NCBI GenBank assembly: GCA_028701635.1
Contig: JAQVQJ010000010.1
Location: 1 to 20,494 of the forward strand
Direction of reading: 5' to 3'
Origin: Clostridia bacterium
Lineage (GTDB): Bacteria > Bacillota_A > Clostridia > Christensenellales > UBA1242
Length of the DNA stretch: 20,494 nucleotides
Shown here: in pieces, positions 8,182 to 15,810 of the stretch
Layout: each line of letters opens with the position of its first letter
Position numbering within the stretch: position 1 is the stretch's first letter
The notes under the pieces: model-generated
The model's input: only the letters and a program-made list of their open reading frames with translations
Told to the model about the DNA's origin: nothing
Databases searched by the model: none
Position numbers and translations under genes: made by a program

Positions 8182-8235
8182 ATGTTTAAAAAATTTATTA
8201 ATTTCTTTAAAAGAAATAACGGAACAAATGATTAA
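8182..8235 (+). CDS. Possible 17-residue amphipathic peptide
   Basis: A short frame, MFKKFINFFKRNNGTND, starts 8 nt after the DUF3795 stop and is preceded by an AGGTAGGA Shine-Dalgarno that contains that stop codon. The first 11 residues alternate Phe/Ile with Lys/Arg so that a helix would have one hydrophobic and one cationic face, as in small membrane-binding peptides. The gene ends before the minus-strand terminator at 8249-8275. Chance frames of this length are common in AT-rich DNA; the SD and composition are the only support. Confidence 0.3.
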   Translation: MFKKFINFFKRNNGTND

Positions 8236-8248
8236 TTTAAAACATAAC

Positions 8249-8275
8249 AAAAAAGAAGAGGAAAACTCCTCTTCT
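8249..8275 (-). terminator. Rho-independent terminator of the SDR gene
   Basis: Perfect 9-bp stem AGAAGAGGA (8254-8262) / TCCTCTTCT (8267-8275) with a 4-nt loop. On the minus strand it is followed by a T-tract (8254-8249). It lies 69 nt after the SDR stop. On the plus strand no T-tract follows. Confidence 0.8.
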
Positions 8276-8343
8276 AGATCAAAAAAACAATTTTTATAAT
8301 AATATGGAAACTGGCGTTCTAGACGACGATTTTTAACTTTTTT

Positions 8344-9141
8344 TTATTTCTTTAAAATAGATGACATTTTTTTAGCAAGATAACGAACTGCTCTTCTTGG
8401 GCTTATACGATAAAGAAAGCAAAGGAATTTTGCATCTTTTCCAATTGTTACTCTAAATTTATTTTTTCTAATTCCTTCCAAAATCTGTTTTGCTGCATCT
8501 GGTGCCGAAGTTATTGGCATCTTTTTATTTGAGTCCATCTTTGGTGCTTCAACATTAGAATTCTTTAAAATATTTGTTGCAATTGCTCCTGGAGCAACTA
8601 AATTTACGTTAACATTTGTTCCCATAAGTTCGGCATACAAACTTTCTGTAAAAAGAATTACTGCTGCCTTAGATGCACCATAAGCTGCTTGTCCTGGGAA
8701 AGGAACAATTCCGCCCATACTTGAAACATTCGATATATAAGCATCCGGTCTTTTTAAAAGATATGGCAAGAATGCTTTAATCATATTAACCGTACCATAA
8801 TAATTAACATTCATAACCTTTTCAATCTGTTCAATACTTAAATCATTTAAAGCTAAAAATGGTTGAACTATTCCCGCTACATTTATCAATCCATCAACCT
8901 GTTTATGTTTTTTTATAACCAAAGCTGGAAGAGCATCAACTGCTACTCTATCTGTAATATCAAGTACGTGTGTAGACAATTTTTTATCATTTTTAGAAAG
9001 AGTTAATGTTTCTTTTAAATTTTCTTCATTAATATCAACGGCAGAAACTTTCGCTCCAGCATTTAAAAGTTGTAGAATAACTTCTCTACCAATTCCATTT
9101 CCTCCACCAGTAACAACAAAAACCTTATCTTTAAATTCCAT
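8344..9141 (-). CDS. Short-chain dehydrogenase/reductase
   Basis: A classical NAD(P)-dependent SDR of 265 residues. TGGGNGIG (11-18) is the nucleotide loop, NVAG is at 87-90, and the catalytic tetrad Asn113-Ser140-Tyr154-Lys158 is intact (YGASK). Asp36 at the end of the second strand (AVDIN) suggests NAD preference. The C-terminal ~35 residues are basic with a hydrophobic patch (FLCFLYRISPRRAVRYLAKK), like SDRs that attach to membranes or act on lipid-like substrates; the substrate is unknown. ATG 9141 is preceded by a near-perfect AAGGAGGA. Monocistronic, with its own terminator. Confidence 0.9.
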   Translation of the reverse strand: MEFKDKVFVVTGGGNGIGREVILQLLNAGAKVSAVDINEENLKETLTLSKNDKKLSTHVLDITDRVAVDALPALVIKKHKQVDGLINVAGIVQPFLALNDLSIEQIEKVMNVNYYGTVNMIKAFLPYLLKRPDAYISNVSSMGGIVPFPGQAAYGASKAAVILFTESLYAELMGTNVNVNLVAPGAIATNILKNSNVEAPKMDSNKKMPITSAPDAAKQILEGIRKNKFRVTIGKDAKFLCFLYRISPRRAVRYLAKKMSSILKK

Positions 9142-9178
9142 ATTTTCCTCCTTTGATTATTTTGTTTAAATTAAGTAC

Positions 9179-9184
9179 ATTATA
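9179..9184 (-). promoter_or_regulatory. -10 box of SDR promoter
   Basis: Perfect TATAAT on the minus strand (9184-9179), 37 nt before the SDR start. No good -35 at standard spacing, so moderate support only. Confidence 0.35.
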
Positions 9185-9282
9185 TCAAATATTTTTAATA
9201 TAATCGAACAAAACTAAACAATCTAATTTAAATTATTAACATTTTAATCATTTTTTTAAAAATGAATATACAATAAAAATAA

Positions 9283-9311
9283 TTGACAATGTGTTTATTA
9301 TATAATATTAT
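9283..9311 (+). promoter_or_regulatory. Promoter of nicotinamidase-like/Nudix pair
   Basis: Consensus TTGACA (9283-9288), 17-nt spacer, TATTAT (9306-9311). The spacer holds a 12-bp perfect palindrome (9296-9307), and an imperfect inverted repeat TTGACAAT (9283-9290) / ATAGTCAA (9314-9321) is nearly concentric with it: possible operator. Leader about 24 nt. Confidence 0.75.
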
Positions 9312-9341
9312 CAATAGTCAAAAAATAAAAAGGAATTGGAA

Positions 9342-9920
9342 ATGAAAAAATTATTGGTAATTATTGATATGGTTAACGGATTTATAAACGAAGGGGCCTT
9401 GGCGGATAAAAAAATAAACAGTATCACTCCAAATATCGTAGAAATAGTTAAAAAAGCAGACGAAAAAGGTTATGCTATAATAGCATTTAAAGATTGCCAT
9501 ACTGAAAATGATATAGAATTTAAAAAACATCAACCACATTGTATAAAAGGCACAACTGAATGCGAATTAATTCCCGAATTAAAACTTTTGGAAGATAAAT
9601 TCTGTGTTATAGAAAAAAATACAACCAACGGATTCTTAACTCCTCAATTCGAAAATTTGGTAAATAAGAATAAATATAGTAAAGTTTATGTAACAGGCTG
9701 TTGTACTGATATCGGTGTAGAAGATTTTGTCAAAAGTTATCTTGCTTTTAATAGGGAGAATGATAGAAAAACAGAAATCATATTAATAGAAAATGCTATC
9801 ACAACTTTTGATTCACCAGATCATTCTTCTTCGCTAGCACACAAACACTCATTGGCTAGAATGATTATTAGAGGGGCTAAATTGACTCATTTTAATAAGA
9901 TGGAAAAAATTAAGGAGTAA
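9342..9920 (+). CDS. Isochorismatase/nicotinamidase-like protein lacking nucleophilic Cys
   Basis: A 192-residue member of the isochorismatase-like hydrolase superfamily, closest in pattern to nicotinamidases. Catalytic Asp9 (IIDMVNGF) and a lysine in EKNTT (Lys92) are present, as are the FKDCH and HCIKGT blocks (residues 49-71) where nicotinamidases bind metal and substrate. The region that normally reads TDxCV with the nucleophilic cysteine reads TDIGV: Gly125, codon GGT at 9714-9716, one base from TGT. Cysteines 120 and 121 lie four to five residues earlier. I start at ATG 9342, 8 nt after AAGGA; a TTG at 9336 is too close to the SD. The Nudix gene follows after 2 nt. Nicotinamidase activity is doubtful; isochorismatases of the EntB type also have Gly there, so the chemistry may differ. 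Confidence 0.85.
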   Translation: MKKLLVIIDMVNGFINEGALADKKINSITPNIVEIVKKADEKGYAIIAFKDCHTENDIEFKKHQPHCIKGTTECELIPELKLLEDKFCVIEKNTTNGFLTPQFENLVNKNKYSKVYVTGCCTDIGVEDFVKSYLAFNRENDRKTEIILIENAITTFDSPDHSSSLAHKHSLARMIIRGAKLTHFNKMEKIKE

Positions 9921-9922
9921 AG

Positions 9923-10420
9923 ATGACAAAATTACTTTCATTAACAAAACAAACAAATAATAAATATGTTAACATTTATCTTGCACAATATAAAAAAAAT
10001 GGAAAACTATTAAATTATGAGTTTGCATCTAGGCGAGCCAAAGATGATTTAGCTTTATATGGAAAATATGACACAGCAGATGCCGTTAGAATCGTTCCAT
10101 ATTTTGAAAAAGAAAATGAAAAATATATCGTACTAATAAAGGAATTTAGGCAAGCAATAAATACTTATGTTTATGGCGTTCCAGCCGGTTTAGTTGAAAA
10201 GGGCGAACAAGAAATGGAATCTGCAAAACGAGAATTGGTTGAAGAAATAGGAGCCGAGATTTTACAAATAAAAAAGACAGATAACTCAAGTTATTCAAGT
10301 GCCGGTATGACCGATGAATCAATTTCTTGCTTTGAGGCAGAAGTTAAATTATCAGGCAAACAAACATTAGAATTTAACGAAGATATAACTATAAAAATAC
10401 TAAAATTAAAAAATCTATAA
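9923..10420 (+). CDS. Nudix hydrolase, ADP-ribose pyrophosphatase-like
   Basis: A 165-residue Nudix enzyme with a complete Nudix box: G-x5-E-x7-REL-x-EE-x-GA, running from GLVEKGE to REVxEE-type REL VEEIGA (about residues 90-112). The upstream blocks EFASRRAKDD, DAVRIVPYF, LIKEFRQAINTYVYGVPAG resemble ADP-ribose pyrophosphatases, which split ADP-ribose to AMP and ribose 5-phosphate. ATG 9923 follows an AAGGAG inside the end of the previous gene, two nt after its stop, so the pair is translationally close-coupled. Together with the nicotinamidase-like protein it suggests NAD breakdown or salvage. Exact substrate is inferred from motif pattern only. Confidence 0.88.
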   Translation: MTKLLSLTKQTNNKYVNIYLAQYKKNGKLLNYEFASRRAKDDLALYGKYDTADAVRIVPYFEKENEKYIVLIKEFRQAINTYVYGVPAGLVEKGEQEMESAKRELVEEIGAEILQIKKTDNSSYSSAGMTDESISCFEAEVKLSGKQTLEFNEDITIKILKLKNL

Positions 10421-10435
10421 AATAAACTTTTAAAT

Positions 10436-10463
10436 AAAAATAAGATTATTTGCTTTATTTTTT
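10436..10463 (+). terminator. Weak A/T-only terminator-like hairpin
   Basis: AAAAATAA (10436-10443) can pair with TTATTTTT (10455-10462), followed by one more T, 15 nt after the Nudix stop. All A-U, so weak. Confidence 0.25.
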
Positions 10464-10524
10464 ACGGCAAAATAGTTATTAATAAAATTAAATTAATGTT
10501 AATATATAAATATAAAGGTATTAT

Positions 10525-10788
10525 ATGAATAAAGAGAGTTTTCAATTAACTACTGCAAAAAAAGATGATATTTTAATAGTTGACAGAATGGAAGTAACAC
10601 CAAAGGAAAGAAGAAGGCTTAATGATATAGGTCTATTAAAAAAATCTACTATTCGTGTAGTTAATAAACTTGGTAAATCTCCAATCATACAAGTTAAACA
10701 TACTGTTATGGCAATAGAAAAATCTCTTGCAAGTAAAATATTCTGTTATTATAAAGAACAAGACACAGAAGATAAAAAAGAACTTTAA
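10525..10788 (+). CDS. Stand-alone FeoA-domain protein
   Basis: An 87-residue protein whose residues ~13-75 fit the SH3-like FeoA fold: a short strand, then [46 protein letters not shown], the RRL-x-x-x-G core being characteristic. FeoA normally assists the FeoB ferrous iron transporter; similar domains also occur at the C-terminus of DtxR-type regulators. No feoB is in the window, so partner and role are open. ATG 10525 follows AAAGG. The acidic-basic C-terminal tail is short. Its stop codon interleaves with that of glyA on the other strand in TTAA. Confidence 0.75.
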   Translation: MNKESFQLTTAKKDDILIVDRMEVTPKERRRLNDIGLLKKSTIRVVNKLGKSPIIQVKHTVMAIEKSLASKIFCYYKEQDTEDKKEL

Positions 10789-12020
10789 TATTGGACTGGG
10801 TATTCATCGCATAGTTCTTTAACTTTTTCTTTAACTTTAGGTATTATTTTTTCTTTTTCTAAAATTACATCGGAAATAAGATTAGCAACTTTTCTCATAT
10901 CTTTTTCCTTAAATCCCCTGGTTGTTACAGCAGGTGCCCCTATTCTTAATCCACTAGCAATAGAAGGCTTTCTTTTTTCATTAGGAACAGTATTTTTATT
11001 AGTCGAAATATTTGCATTTTGTAACAGATCCTCTAATTCTTTACCACTTAAATCTCTATCACTTAAATTTAATAGTATTAAATGATTATCTGTGCCACCA
11101 CTAACCATTTCAATTTTTCTTTCTTTGAACACTTTTTCCATTTCTTTTGCATTGTTTATAACCTGTTGTTGATATAATTTAAAACTAGGGTCTAAAGCCT
11201 CTTTGAAAGAAACAGCTTTTGCAGCGATGACATGCATTAATGGACCACCTTGTGATCCCGGGAAAACTGCTTTGTCTATTTCTTTTGCAAACTTCTCTTT
11301 ACACAAAATCATTCCGCCTCTTGGACCTCTCAGTGTTTTGTGTGTAGTCAAGGTAACGACATCGGCATAAGGTACAGGACTTTGATGCAACCCAGCTGCC
11401 ACAAGACCGGCAATATGTGCCATATCGACCATTAAATAAGCCCCAACCTTATCCGCAATTTCTCTGAATTTTTGGAAATCTATCTTCCTTGAATATGCAC
11501 TTGCACCTGCAATTATTAATTTAGGTTTGTTAATTAAAGCAATTTTTAAAACATTGTCATAATCAATATATCCATTATCATCAACTCCATAGAAAACACT
11601 ATTGAAAATTTTTCCTGAAACGTTTACTTTTGAGCCATGCGTTAAATGTCCTCCATTAGACAAATCCATTCCCAATATAGTATCGCCGGGTTTTAAAAGT
11701 GCATAATAAACAGCAAAATTTGCATTTGAACCACAATGAGGCTGTACATTAACATGATCACACTTAAATAATTTTTTTGCTCGTTCTATTGCTAAGCTTT
11801 CTGCTACATCTACGAATTCACAACCTCCATAATACCTTTTATTTGGATAACCTTCTGCATATTTATTTGTTAACGGAGATGCTAATGCTTGCAAAACTGC
11901 TTTTGAAACGTAATTTTCACTAGCAATCAATTCTAAATGGTCATGTTCTCTTTGTTTTTCGTTTTCAATAGCCTTATAAATTTCTACATCAACATTTTTC
12001 AAATCTTCACTGTTAATCAT
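10785..12020 (-). CDS. glyA: Serine hydroxymethyltransferase
   Basis: Interconverts serine and glycine with tetrahydrofolate, the main source of one-carbon units. At 411 residues it is full length. The PLP lysine is Lys228 in [12 protein letters not shown]; other landmarks are ASENY (34-38), [12 protein letters not shown] (60-71), and VDMAHIAGL (198-206). The PLP-phosphate loop reads HCGSNAN where most enzymes have HSGSQAN. ATG 12020 follows TAGGAG. Last gene of the minus-strand series; 42 nt separate it from the PII-like gene, whose 3' end has a terminator-like hairpin, so its expression may depend partly on read-through or on a promoter inside that gene. Confidence 0.97.
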   Translation of the reverse strand: MINSEDLKNVDVEIYKAIENEKQREHDHLELIASENYVSKAVLQALASPLTNKYAEGYPNKRYYGGCEFVDVAESLAIERAKKLFKCDHVNVQPHCGSNANFAVYYALLKPGDTILGMDLSNGGHLTHGSKVNVSGKIFNSVFYGVDDNGYIDYDNVLKIALINKPKLIIAGASAYSRKIDFQKFREIADKVGAYLMVDMAHIAGLVAAGLHQSPVPYADVVTLTTHKTLRGPRGGMILCKEKFAKEIDKAVFPGSQGGPLMHVIAAKAVSFKEALDPSFKLYQQQVINNAKEMEKVFKERKIEMVSGGTDNHLILLNLSDRDLSGKELEDLLQNANISTNKNTVPNEKRKPSIASGLRIGAPAVTTRGFKEKDMRKVANLISDVILEKEKIIPKVKEKVKELCDEYPVQY

Positions 12021-12050
12021 CTTTTTCTCCTAATAAAAATTTTGCAAATA

Positions 12051-12074
12051 AAAAAAAGACAATTAATTGTTCTT
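12051..12074 (-). terminator. Terminator-like hairpin at end of PII-like gene
   Basis: On the minus strand AAGA-A-CAA pairs with TTGTCTT around loop TTAA (12074-12056), then a run of T (12057-12051). A longer alternative, AAAGACAA with TTGTCTTT, begins inside the coding end. A/T-rich and overlapping the stop, so probably leaky. Confidence 0.4.
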
Positions 12075-12413
12075 ATCTTTTTTGTCTTTGGTAAATAAAT
12101 GCGCAACACCTTTTAAGTCGCTAACAGGCAAACTGAAAGTTAACCCCTTACCCTCTTGATTTAAATTAGAACTTGCACAGATCTCTGTCATTATTCTATT
12201 TCTTTCTTCTTTTTTAGTCAGAATAAGAACTAGCTCTTTTTCAGGTTGAATACTAATTCCAAGAAAGTTATCTCTTTCATGTTCGCTTGTTCCTCTACCA
12301 TTAATAATTGTCGCTCCTGTCGCTCCTGCCTCTCTGGCAGATTCAACTACATAATCTGAAAATCCTCTGTTCACAACCGTAATTATTAAATCATACTCAT
12401 ATTTTTTTACCAT
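12063..12413 (-). CDS. PII-like signalling protein (second of pair)
   Basis: A 116-residue protein with the PII ferredoxin-like pattern: a first strand YDLIITVVNRGFSDYVVESAREAGATGATIINGRG, a shortened T-loop region (GTSEHERDNFLGISI), a second beta-alpha-beta unit, and a B-loop-like GKGLTFSLPVSDL near residue 95. Canonical PII proteins bind ATP/ADP and 2-oxoglutarate and have a Tyr-bearing T-loop of ~20 residues; the uridylylation tyrosine is absent here. ATG 12413 shares one base with the stop of the upstream PII-like gene (TAATG), so the two are translationally coupled. Probably a nucleotide sensor for the DUF1538 membrane protein (inference from linkage). Confidence 0.82.
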   Translation of the reverse strand: MVKKYEYDLIITVVNRGFSDYVVESAREAGATGATIINGRGTSEHERDNFLGISIQPEKELVLILTKKEERNRIMTEICASSNLNQEGKGLTFSLPVSDLKGVAHLFTKDKKDKNN

Positions 12414-12763
12414 TATTTTTCTCCTTTATTTACTTCCATAGATTCCAAAATCTTTTTCTCAATACTATTGATAGGTATTGTAAATGCCAAACCATTATGT
12501 CTTTCTTTAAAATGAAATTTTCTATTTAGACTATTAAGTATTTTTGTGCTTTTTATTACTGGAATAAGACTGATTACAACATCTCTTTCTATTATTCCAA
12601 AACCAAATAAATCTGCTATATCTGATTCTGCTGTTCCATTACCAATACAAATCACATGAGTAAAAATCTTGTACTTATTAAGTATTTCAATCGCTTCGTT
12701 TCCTTTATGGCGACCAACTATTGCAATAAGCATATCAACTGGTGAATCTATCTTTTTTTTCAT
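12413..12763 (-). CDS. PII-like signalling protein (first of pair)
   Basis: Also 116 residues and PII-like, but clearly different in sequence from its neighbour: DMLIAIVGRHKGNEAIEILNKY, then VICIGNGTAESDIADLFGFG in the position of the T-loop, VVISLIPV, and a C-terminal HNGLAFTIPINSI where PII has the B-loop. Two non-identical subunits side by side suggest a heteromeric sensor or two sensors acting on one target. Its ATG at 12763 overlaps the DUF1538 stop by 4 nt (ATGA), so all three genes form a coupled unit. Ligand unknown. Confidence 0.8.
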   Translation of the reverse strand: MKKKIDSPVDMLIAIVGRHKGNEAIEILNKYKIFTHVICIGNGTAESDIADLFGFGIIERDVVISLIPVIKSTKILNSLNRKFHFKERHNGLAFTIPINSIEKKILESMEVNKGEK

Positions 12764-14283
12764 TCCACAACTCCAACATTAAATTCCAAAATCTCAACAC
12801 TAGCTGTTCTAATTTTCCTCTCTTTAATCGTTTTGTTATTCTTGATAATTTTATATATCAATCCCAAGGATTGAATAGTTATAATTGGAAATGTTGCCAC
12901 GATTCCAAGTGTTCCAAAAGCGCTTAACATAAAACTACTTCCTACCCCTTCACACACTCCTGTAACAAAAGGTAAGATAAAAGCAGTTGACATTGCTCCA
13001 ACAGCAATTCCACCAGAATCAAATCCAATTGCCGCAAATATTTTAGGAGTTAGTAATAATAAAACGAGCATAACTACTAAGCAAGGAATTATTATATAGT
13101 ATATATTAATTTCATACATAGCTCGAAAAACACATAAAGCCATTGCAAGAGAAACCCCAATAGCAGTAGTTATCATCATTGTTTTCTTACTAATAATGCC
13201 ATTAGTTAAATTTTCCACCTGTCTGTTTAGAATGTGAATTGATGGTTCAGCAAAAATAATAACCAATCCAAAAATAACACTTAGTGGAATTAAAAACCAA
13301 TAGTAATTTGTTGCAATTTGATAACCCATAATTCCAGCAATTTTAAAGTATCCAACCGAAACCCCTGTTAAAAACAATGTTAAACCAATATAAGTATAGA
13401 AAAGCCCAATTATTATCTTAATTATTCTACTTTTTGGTAGAGGTTGTTTTGAATTAAATAAAAAGAAAATAAAAACTAGAGGAACTATTATTATTAAAAT
13501 TTCATAAAGATTAAATAATATTTTAGCTCCAAAAACTGTAAAGAGCTCTACAAAAGGTTGATTAGTAGACTGAACAATTATTTCTCTTGTTACCGTGAAA
13601 TTAGGATCCACAAATAGAAAAAGAATCATTGTAATTATTATTGGTCCAACACTTGATATTGCTATTAGCCCAAAACTATCATCTCTGGAAGACTTTGAAG
13701 CTCTAACCCCAGATATACCAGCACCGAGTGCTAATAAAAAAGGAACTGAAACTGGTCCGGTTGTAACTGCTCCAGAATCAAAAGAAATAGGTAATAAATT
13801 TGCTGGAACAAAAAACATTAAAACTATAATAATTGCATATGAAATAAATAATATTGTAGTTGTTTTAACTTGGAAAATTATTCTCATAACTGCAATCAAC
13901 ATAAAAATTCCTACACCTGATGCCACTGCACCTATGAAAACCCATTGATTAACACTTACAACTTGCTTAGCAAGTATTAAGAGATCAGGTTCGGCCAATG
14001 TTATTAAAAATCCAAAAAGTATACTGCAAATTACAAAATAAAATAATTTTCTTGATTTAGAGAGTTTTCCACCAATATTTTCTCCCATAGGCAATGTTGA
14101 TTTATAGGACCCCCTTGTGAAAAATTCCATTCCAACTATCATTAAAATAGTAGAAATAATAAAAGCAGTCATATCATATGCTGAAATTGGAACAATTGTA
14201 ACTCCAAGTAAAATTACAATCAATGCTATAGGTAAAATTGATATTAATGTCTCATTTATTTTAAATTTTGAACTTTTCTTCAT
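12760..14283 (-). CDS. DUF1538 integral membrane protein, duplicated domain
   Basis: A 507-residue, highly hydrophobic protein with about a dozen predicted membrane segments. It consists of two related halves (about residues 10-235 and 260-495). Each has an AEPxxxIL-x-x-QV element (AEPDLLILAKQV, AEPSIHILNRQV) and an FDSGxxxxGxxS element (FDSGAVTTGPVS, FDSGGIAVGAMS), as expected of tandem DUF1538 domains. Such proteins look like transporters or channels but have no firmly established substrate. ATG 14283 follows AAAGGAT. This gene ends in TGA, showing that UGA is a stop here. The two PII-like genes overlap its 3' end, as commonly found for this family, which suggests metabolite-dependent gating. 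Confidence 0.85.
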   Translation of the reverse strand: MKKSSKFKINETLISILPIALIVILLGVTIVPISAYDMTAFIISTILMIVGMEFFTRGSYKSTLPMGENIGGKLSKSRKLFYFVICSILFGFLITLAEPDLLILAKQVVSVNQWVFIGAVASGVGIFMLIAVMRIIFQVKTTTILFISYAIIIVLMFFVPANLLPISFDSGAVTTGPVSVPFLLALGAGISGVRASKSSRDDSFGLIAISSVGPIIITMILFLFVDPNFTVTREIIVQSTNQPFVELFTVFGAKILFNLYEILIIIVPLVFIFFLFNSKQPLPKSRIIKIIIGLFYTYIGLTLFLTGVSVGYFKIAGIMGYQIATNYYWFLIPLSVIFGLVIIFAEPSIHILNRQVENLTNGIISKKTMMITTAIGVSLAMALCVFRAMYEINIYYIIIPCLVVMLVLLLLTPKIFAAIGFDSGGIAVGAMSTAFILPFVTGVCEGVGSSFMLSAFGTLGIVATFPIITIQSLGLIYKIIKNNKTIKERKIRTASVEILEFNVGVVE

Positions 14284-14306
14284 TTTATCCTTTGTTTAAA
14301 CATTTC

Positions 14307-14336
14307 ATTATAATTTTTATCTTATGTATAAGTCAA
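14307..14336 (-). promoter_or_regulatory. Promoter of DUF1538-PII-PII operon
   Basis: TTGACT (14336-14331) and perfect TATAAT (14312-14307) on the minus strand, 18-nt spacer; start expected near 14300, leader about 17 nt with the SD. Confidence 0.65.
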
Positions 14337-14371
14337 ATATTTAACAAAGAAAAAACAAGTTTATTCTTTAT

Positions 14372-14412
14372 CGTGTCATTTTGACCGAGTATAAAGATTG
14401 GAGAAATCTCTT
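14372..14412. repeat. Possible degenerate copy of a dispersed repeat
   Basis: The stretch GTGTCATTTTGACCGAG, then ~12 diverged bases, then TGGAGAAATCTC, resembles a short interspersed element (TGTCATT-TGACCGAG...GAGAAATCTC type) recalled from many bacterial genomes. It lies immediately downstream of mgtE, 4 nt from its stop, and is more GC-rich than its surroundings. No second copy was noticed in this window, so the assignment rests on recognition alone. Confidence 0.4.
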
Positions 14413-14415
14413 CCT

Positions 14416-15753
14416 TTAAAAAGAAATAAAAGTTGATGCTATCGAAAAATAAATAAATATAACAATACAATCTAAAACAGTAGTAATTAACGGACCTGCC
14501 ATAACTGCTGGATCAAGTTTTAATTTTTTCGCAATAAGAGGCATTGTAAAACCAATTATGTTAGATATAATAACAACACTAAAAACTGTCAAGGCAAGTA
14601 TACTCCCTAATACAATATTATTGTACTGTATCCAAACTCTAAAAAAGTTAAATAAAGCCAAAGATAACCCTATGATTAAAGATATTTTTGCTTCTTTAAA
14701 AAAAACTTTAAAGTAATCTTTCATTGATATTTCTTGCAAAGAAATTCCCCTTATCATTAACGCTGATGTTTGAGAGCCGCAATTTCCGGCTAACCCCATA
14801 AGTAATGGCAAAAATGCTACAAGCAATATCTCTTTGGATAAAATATCTTCGAAACATGTTAACAACATTCCTGTAAATATAGCCGAAATCATTAATAAAA
14901 GAAGCCAAGTAATTCTACTCTTTGTATGTTTTATCACACCGGTTTTTAAATAACTTTCTTCTGTTGGAGTAATCGCAGCCATTTTATGAAAATCTTCCGT
15001 TACATTTTCATCAATAATATCAATTGCATCATCAATCGTAATCAATCCAACTACTCTATTATCTGCATCAACAACCGGCATTTCATTTACATTATATTTT
15101 CTAAATAATGCTAAAACTTCTTCATGATTTGCTTCGGTTCCTACGGAAATTACATTCTTATTCATAACGTCGCCAACAATAGCGGTACTTTCAGCCATAA
15201 TTAAATCTCTAATAGACACTTCTCCAAGTAGCTTCCTTTTATTATCGGTAACGTAACACGTATTAATCGTTTCTTTATCCGCCGCCAGTTTTTTAATTCT
15301 CGAAAAACAACTGCTTATATCCATATCATCTTTTAAGTCTAGATACTCGGAAGTCATTAAGCCGCCTGCAGTTTCTTCTTTATATCCAAGAAATATATTT
15401 ATCTCTTTTCTTTTTTCAGGCTTCGCTGCTTTCAATATTCTATCTACAACATTTGCTGGCATACTTTCTATGATATCGATAGTATCATCCATATAAAGTT
15501 CTTCCATTATAGATTTTAATTCTTGCTCAGAAATTGATTCTATAATAAATTGCTTAACTTCTGGACTTAGATATGTAAAAACATCAGCCGCAATATCTTT
15601 ATCTAAAAGGCGAAAGACCTTTATAATAATATCCGGTTGACTTATTTTTTCTAACTCTGCCGCTAAATCTACTTCGTTTAAAGTTAGTAAATATTTTTTC
15701 AATTGAGTAAATTTTTTATCGTTTACTAATTCTAATAATTTTTCATTTTCCAT
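14416..15753 (-). CDS. mgtE: Magnesium transporter MgtE
   Basis: Mg2+ channel/transporter of the cytoplasmic membrane. The 445-residue protein has the full MgtE layout: an acidic helical N domain (about 1-125), a CBS pair (about 130-255, with VGDVMNKNVISVGTEANHEE) that senses cytosolic Mg2+, a connecting helix, and five membrane segments from about residue 285. GNCGSQTSALMIRG matches the family's GNAGSQ block, and the pore aspartate is present in TTVLDCIVIF near the end. I chose ATG 15753, preceded by GGGAGGA; a TTG at 15768 in frame would start inside the SD. The 5' leader holds a small ORF and two alternative hairpins (see separate entries), suggesting Mg2+-dependent control of translation. 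Confidence 0.95.
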   Translation of the reverse strand: MENEKLLELVNDKKFTQLKKYLLTLNEVDLAAELEKISQPDIIIKVFRLLDKDIAADVFTYLSPEVKQFIIESISEQELKSIMEELYMDDTIDIIESMPANVVDRILKAAKPEKRKEINIFLGYKEETAGGLMTSEYLDLKDDMDISSCFSRIKKLAADKETINTCYVTDNKRKLLGEVSIRDLIMAESTAIVGDVMNKNVISVGTEANHEEVLALFRKYNVNEMPVVDADNRVVGLITIDDAIDIIDENVTEDFHKMAAITPTEESYLKTGVIKHTKSRITWLLLLMISAIFTGMLLTCFEDILSKEILLVAFLPLLMGLAGNCGSQTSALMIRGISLQEISMKDYFKVFFKEAKISLIIGLSLALFNFFRVWIQYNNIVLGSILALTVFSVVIISNIIGFTMPLIAKKLKLDPAVMAGPLITTVLDCIVIFIYFSIASTFISF

Positions 15754-15755
15754 TT

Positions 15756-15791
15756 TTCCTCCCTGCAAAATCTAACATTTGCAAGGAAGAA
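15756..15791 (-). promoter_or_regulatory. SD-sequestering hairpin in mgtE leader (structure B)
   Basis: UUCUUCCUUGCAAA (15791-15778) can pair with UUUGCAGGGAGGAA (15769-15756) in an uninterrupted 14-bp stem (12 Watson-Crick, 2 G-U) with an 8-nt loop. It buries the whole mgtE Shine-Dalgarno GGGAGGA. It shares its 5' arm with the 3' arm of structure A, so the two exclude each other. No U-tract follows, so control would be translational. Confidence 0.65.
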
Positions 15792-15810
15792 TTCCTTGTT
15801 TATATGTTAG
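15772..15810 (-). promoter_or_regulatory. Anti-sequester hairpin in mgtE leader (structure A)
   Basis: Outer stem CUAACAU (15810-15804) / AUGUUAG (15778-15772), internal loop of 5 and 3 nt, inner stem CAAGGAA (15798-15792) / UUCCUUG (15788-15782), 3-nt loop. The 5' outer arm is the last codons of the leader ORF. When formed it leaves the mgtE SD free. Confidence 0.65.

Noticed and set aside
12760..12762. Mycoplasma-type genetic code (UGA = Trp), suggested by low GC
   Set aside because: DUF1538 gene ends in TGA overlapping the next start, and Trp residues are encoded by TGG in all genes read.
13595..13948. Plus-strand frame opposite the DUF1538 gene and other opposite-strand frames
   Set aside because: Low-complexity translations antisense to well-supported genes, no SD or family pattern.
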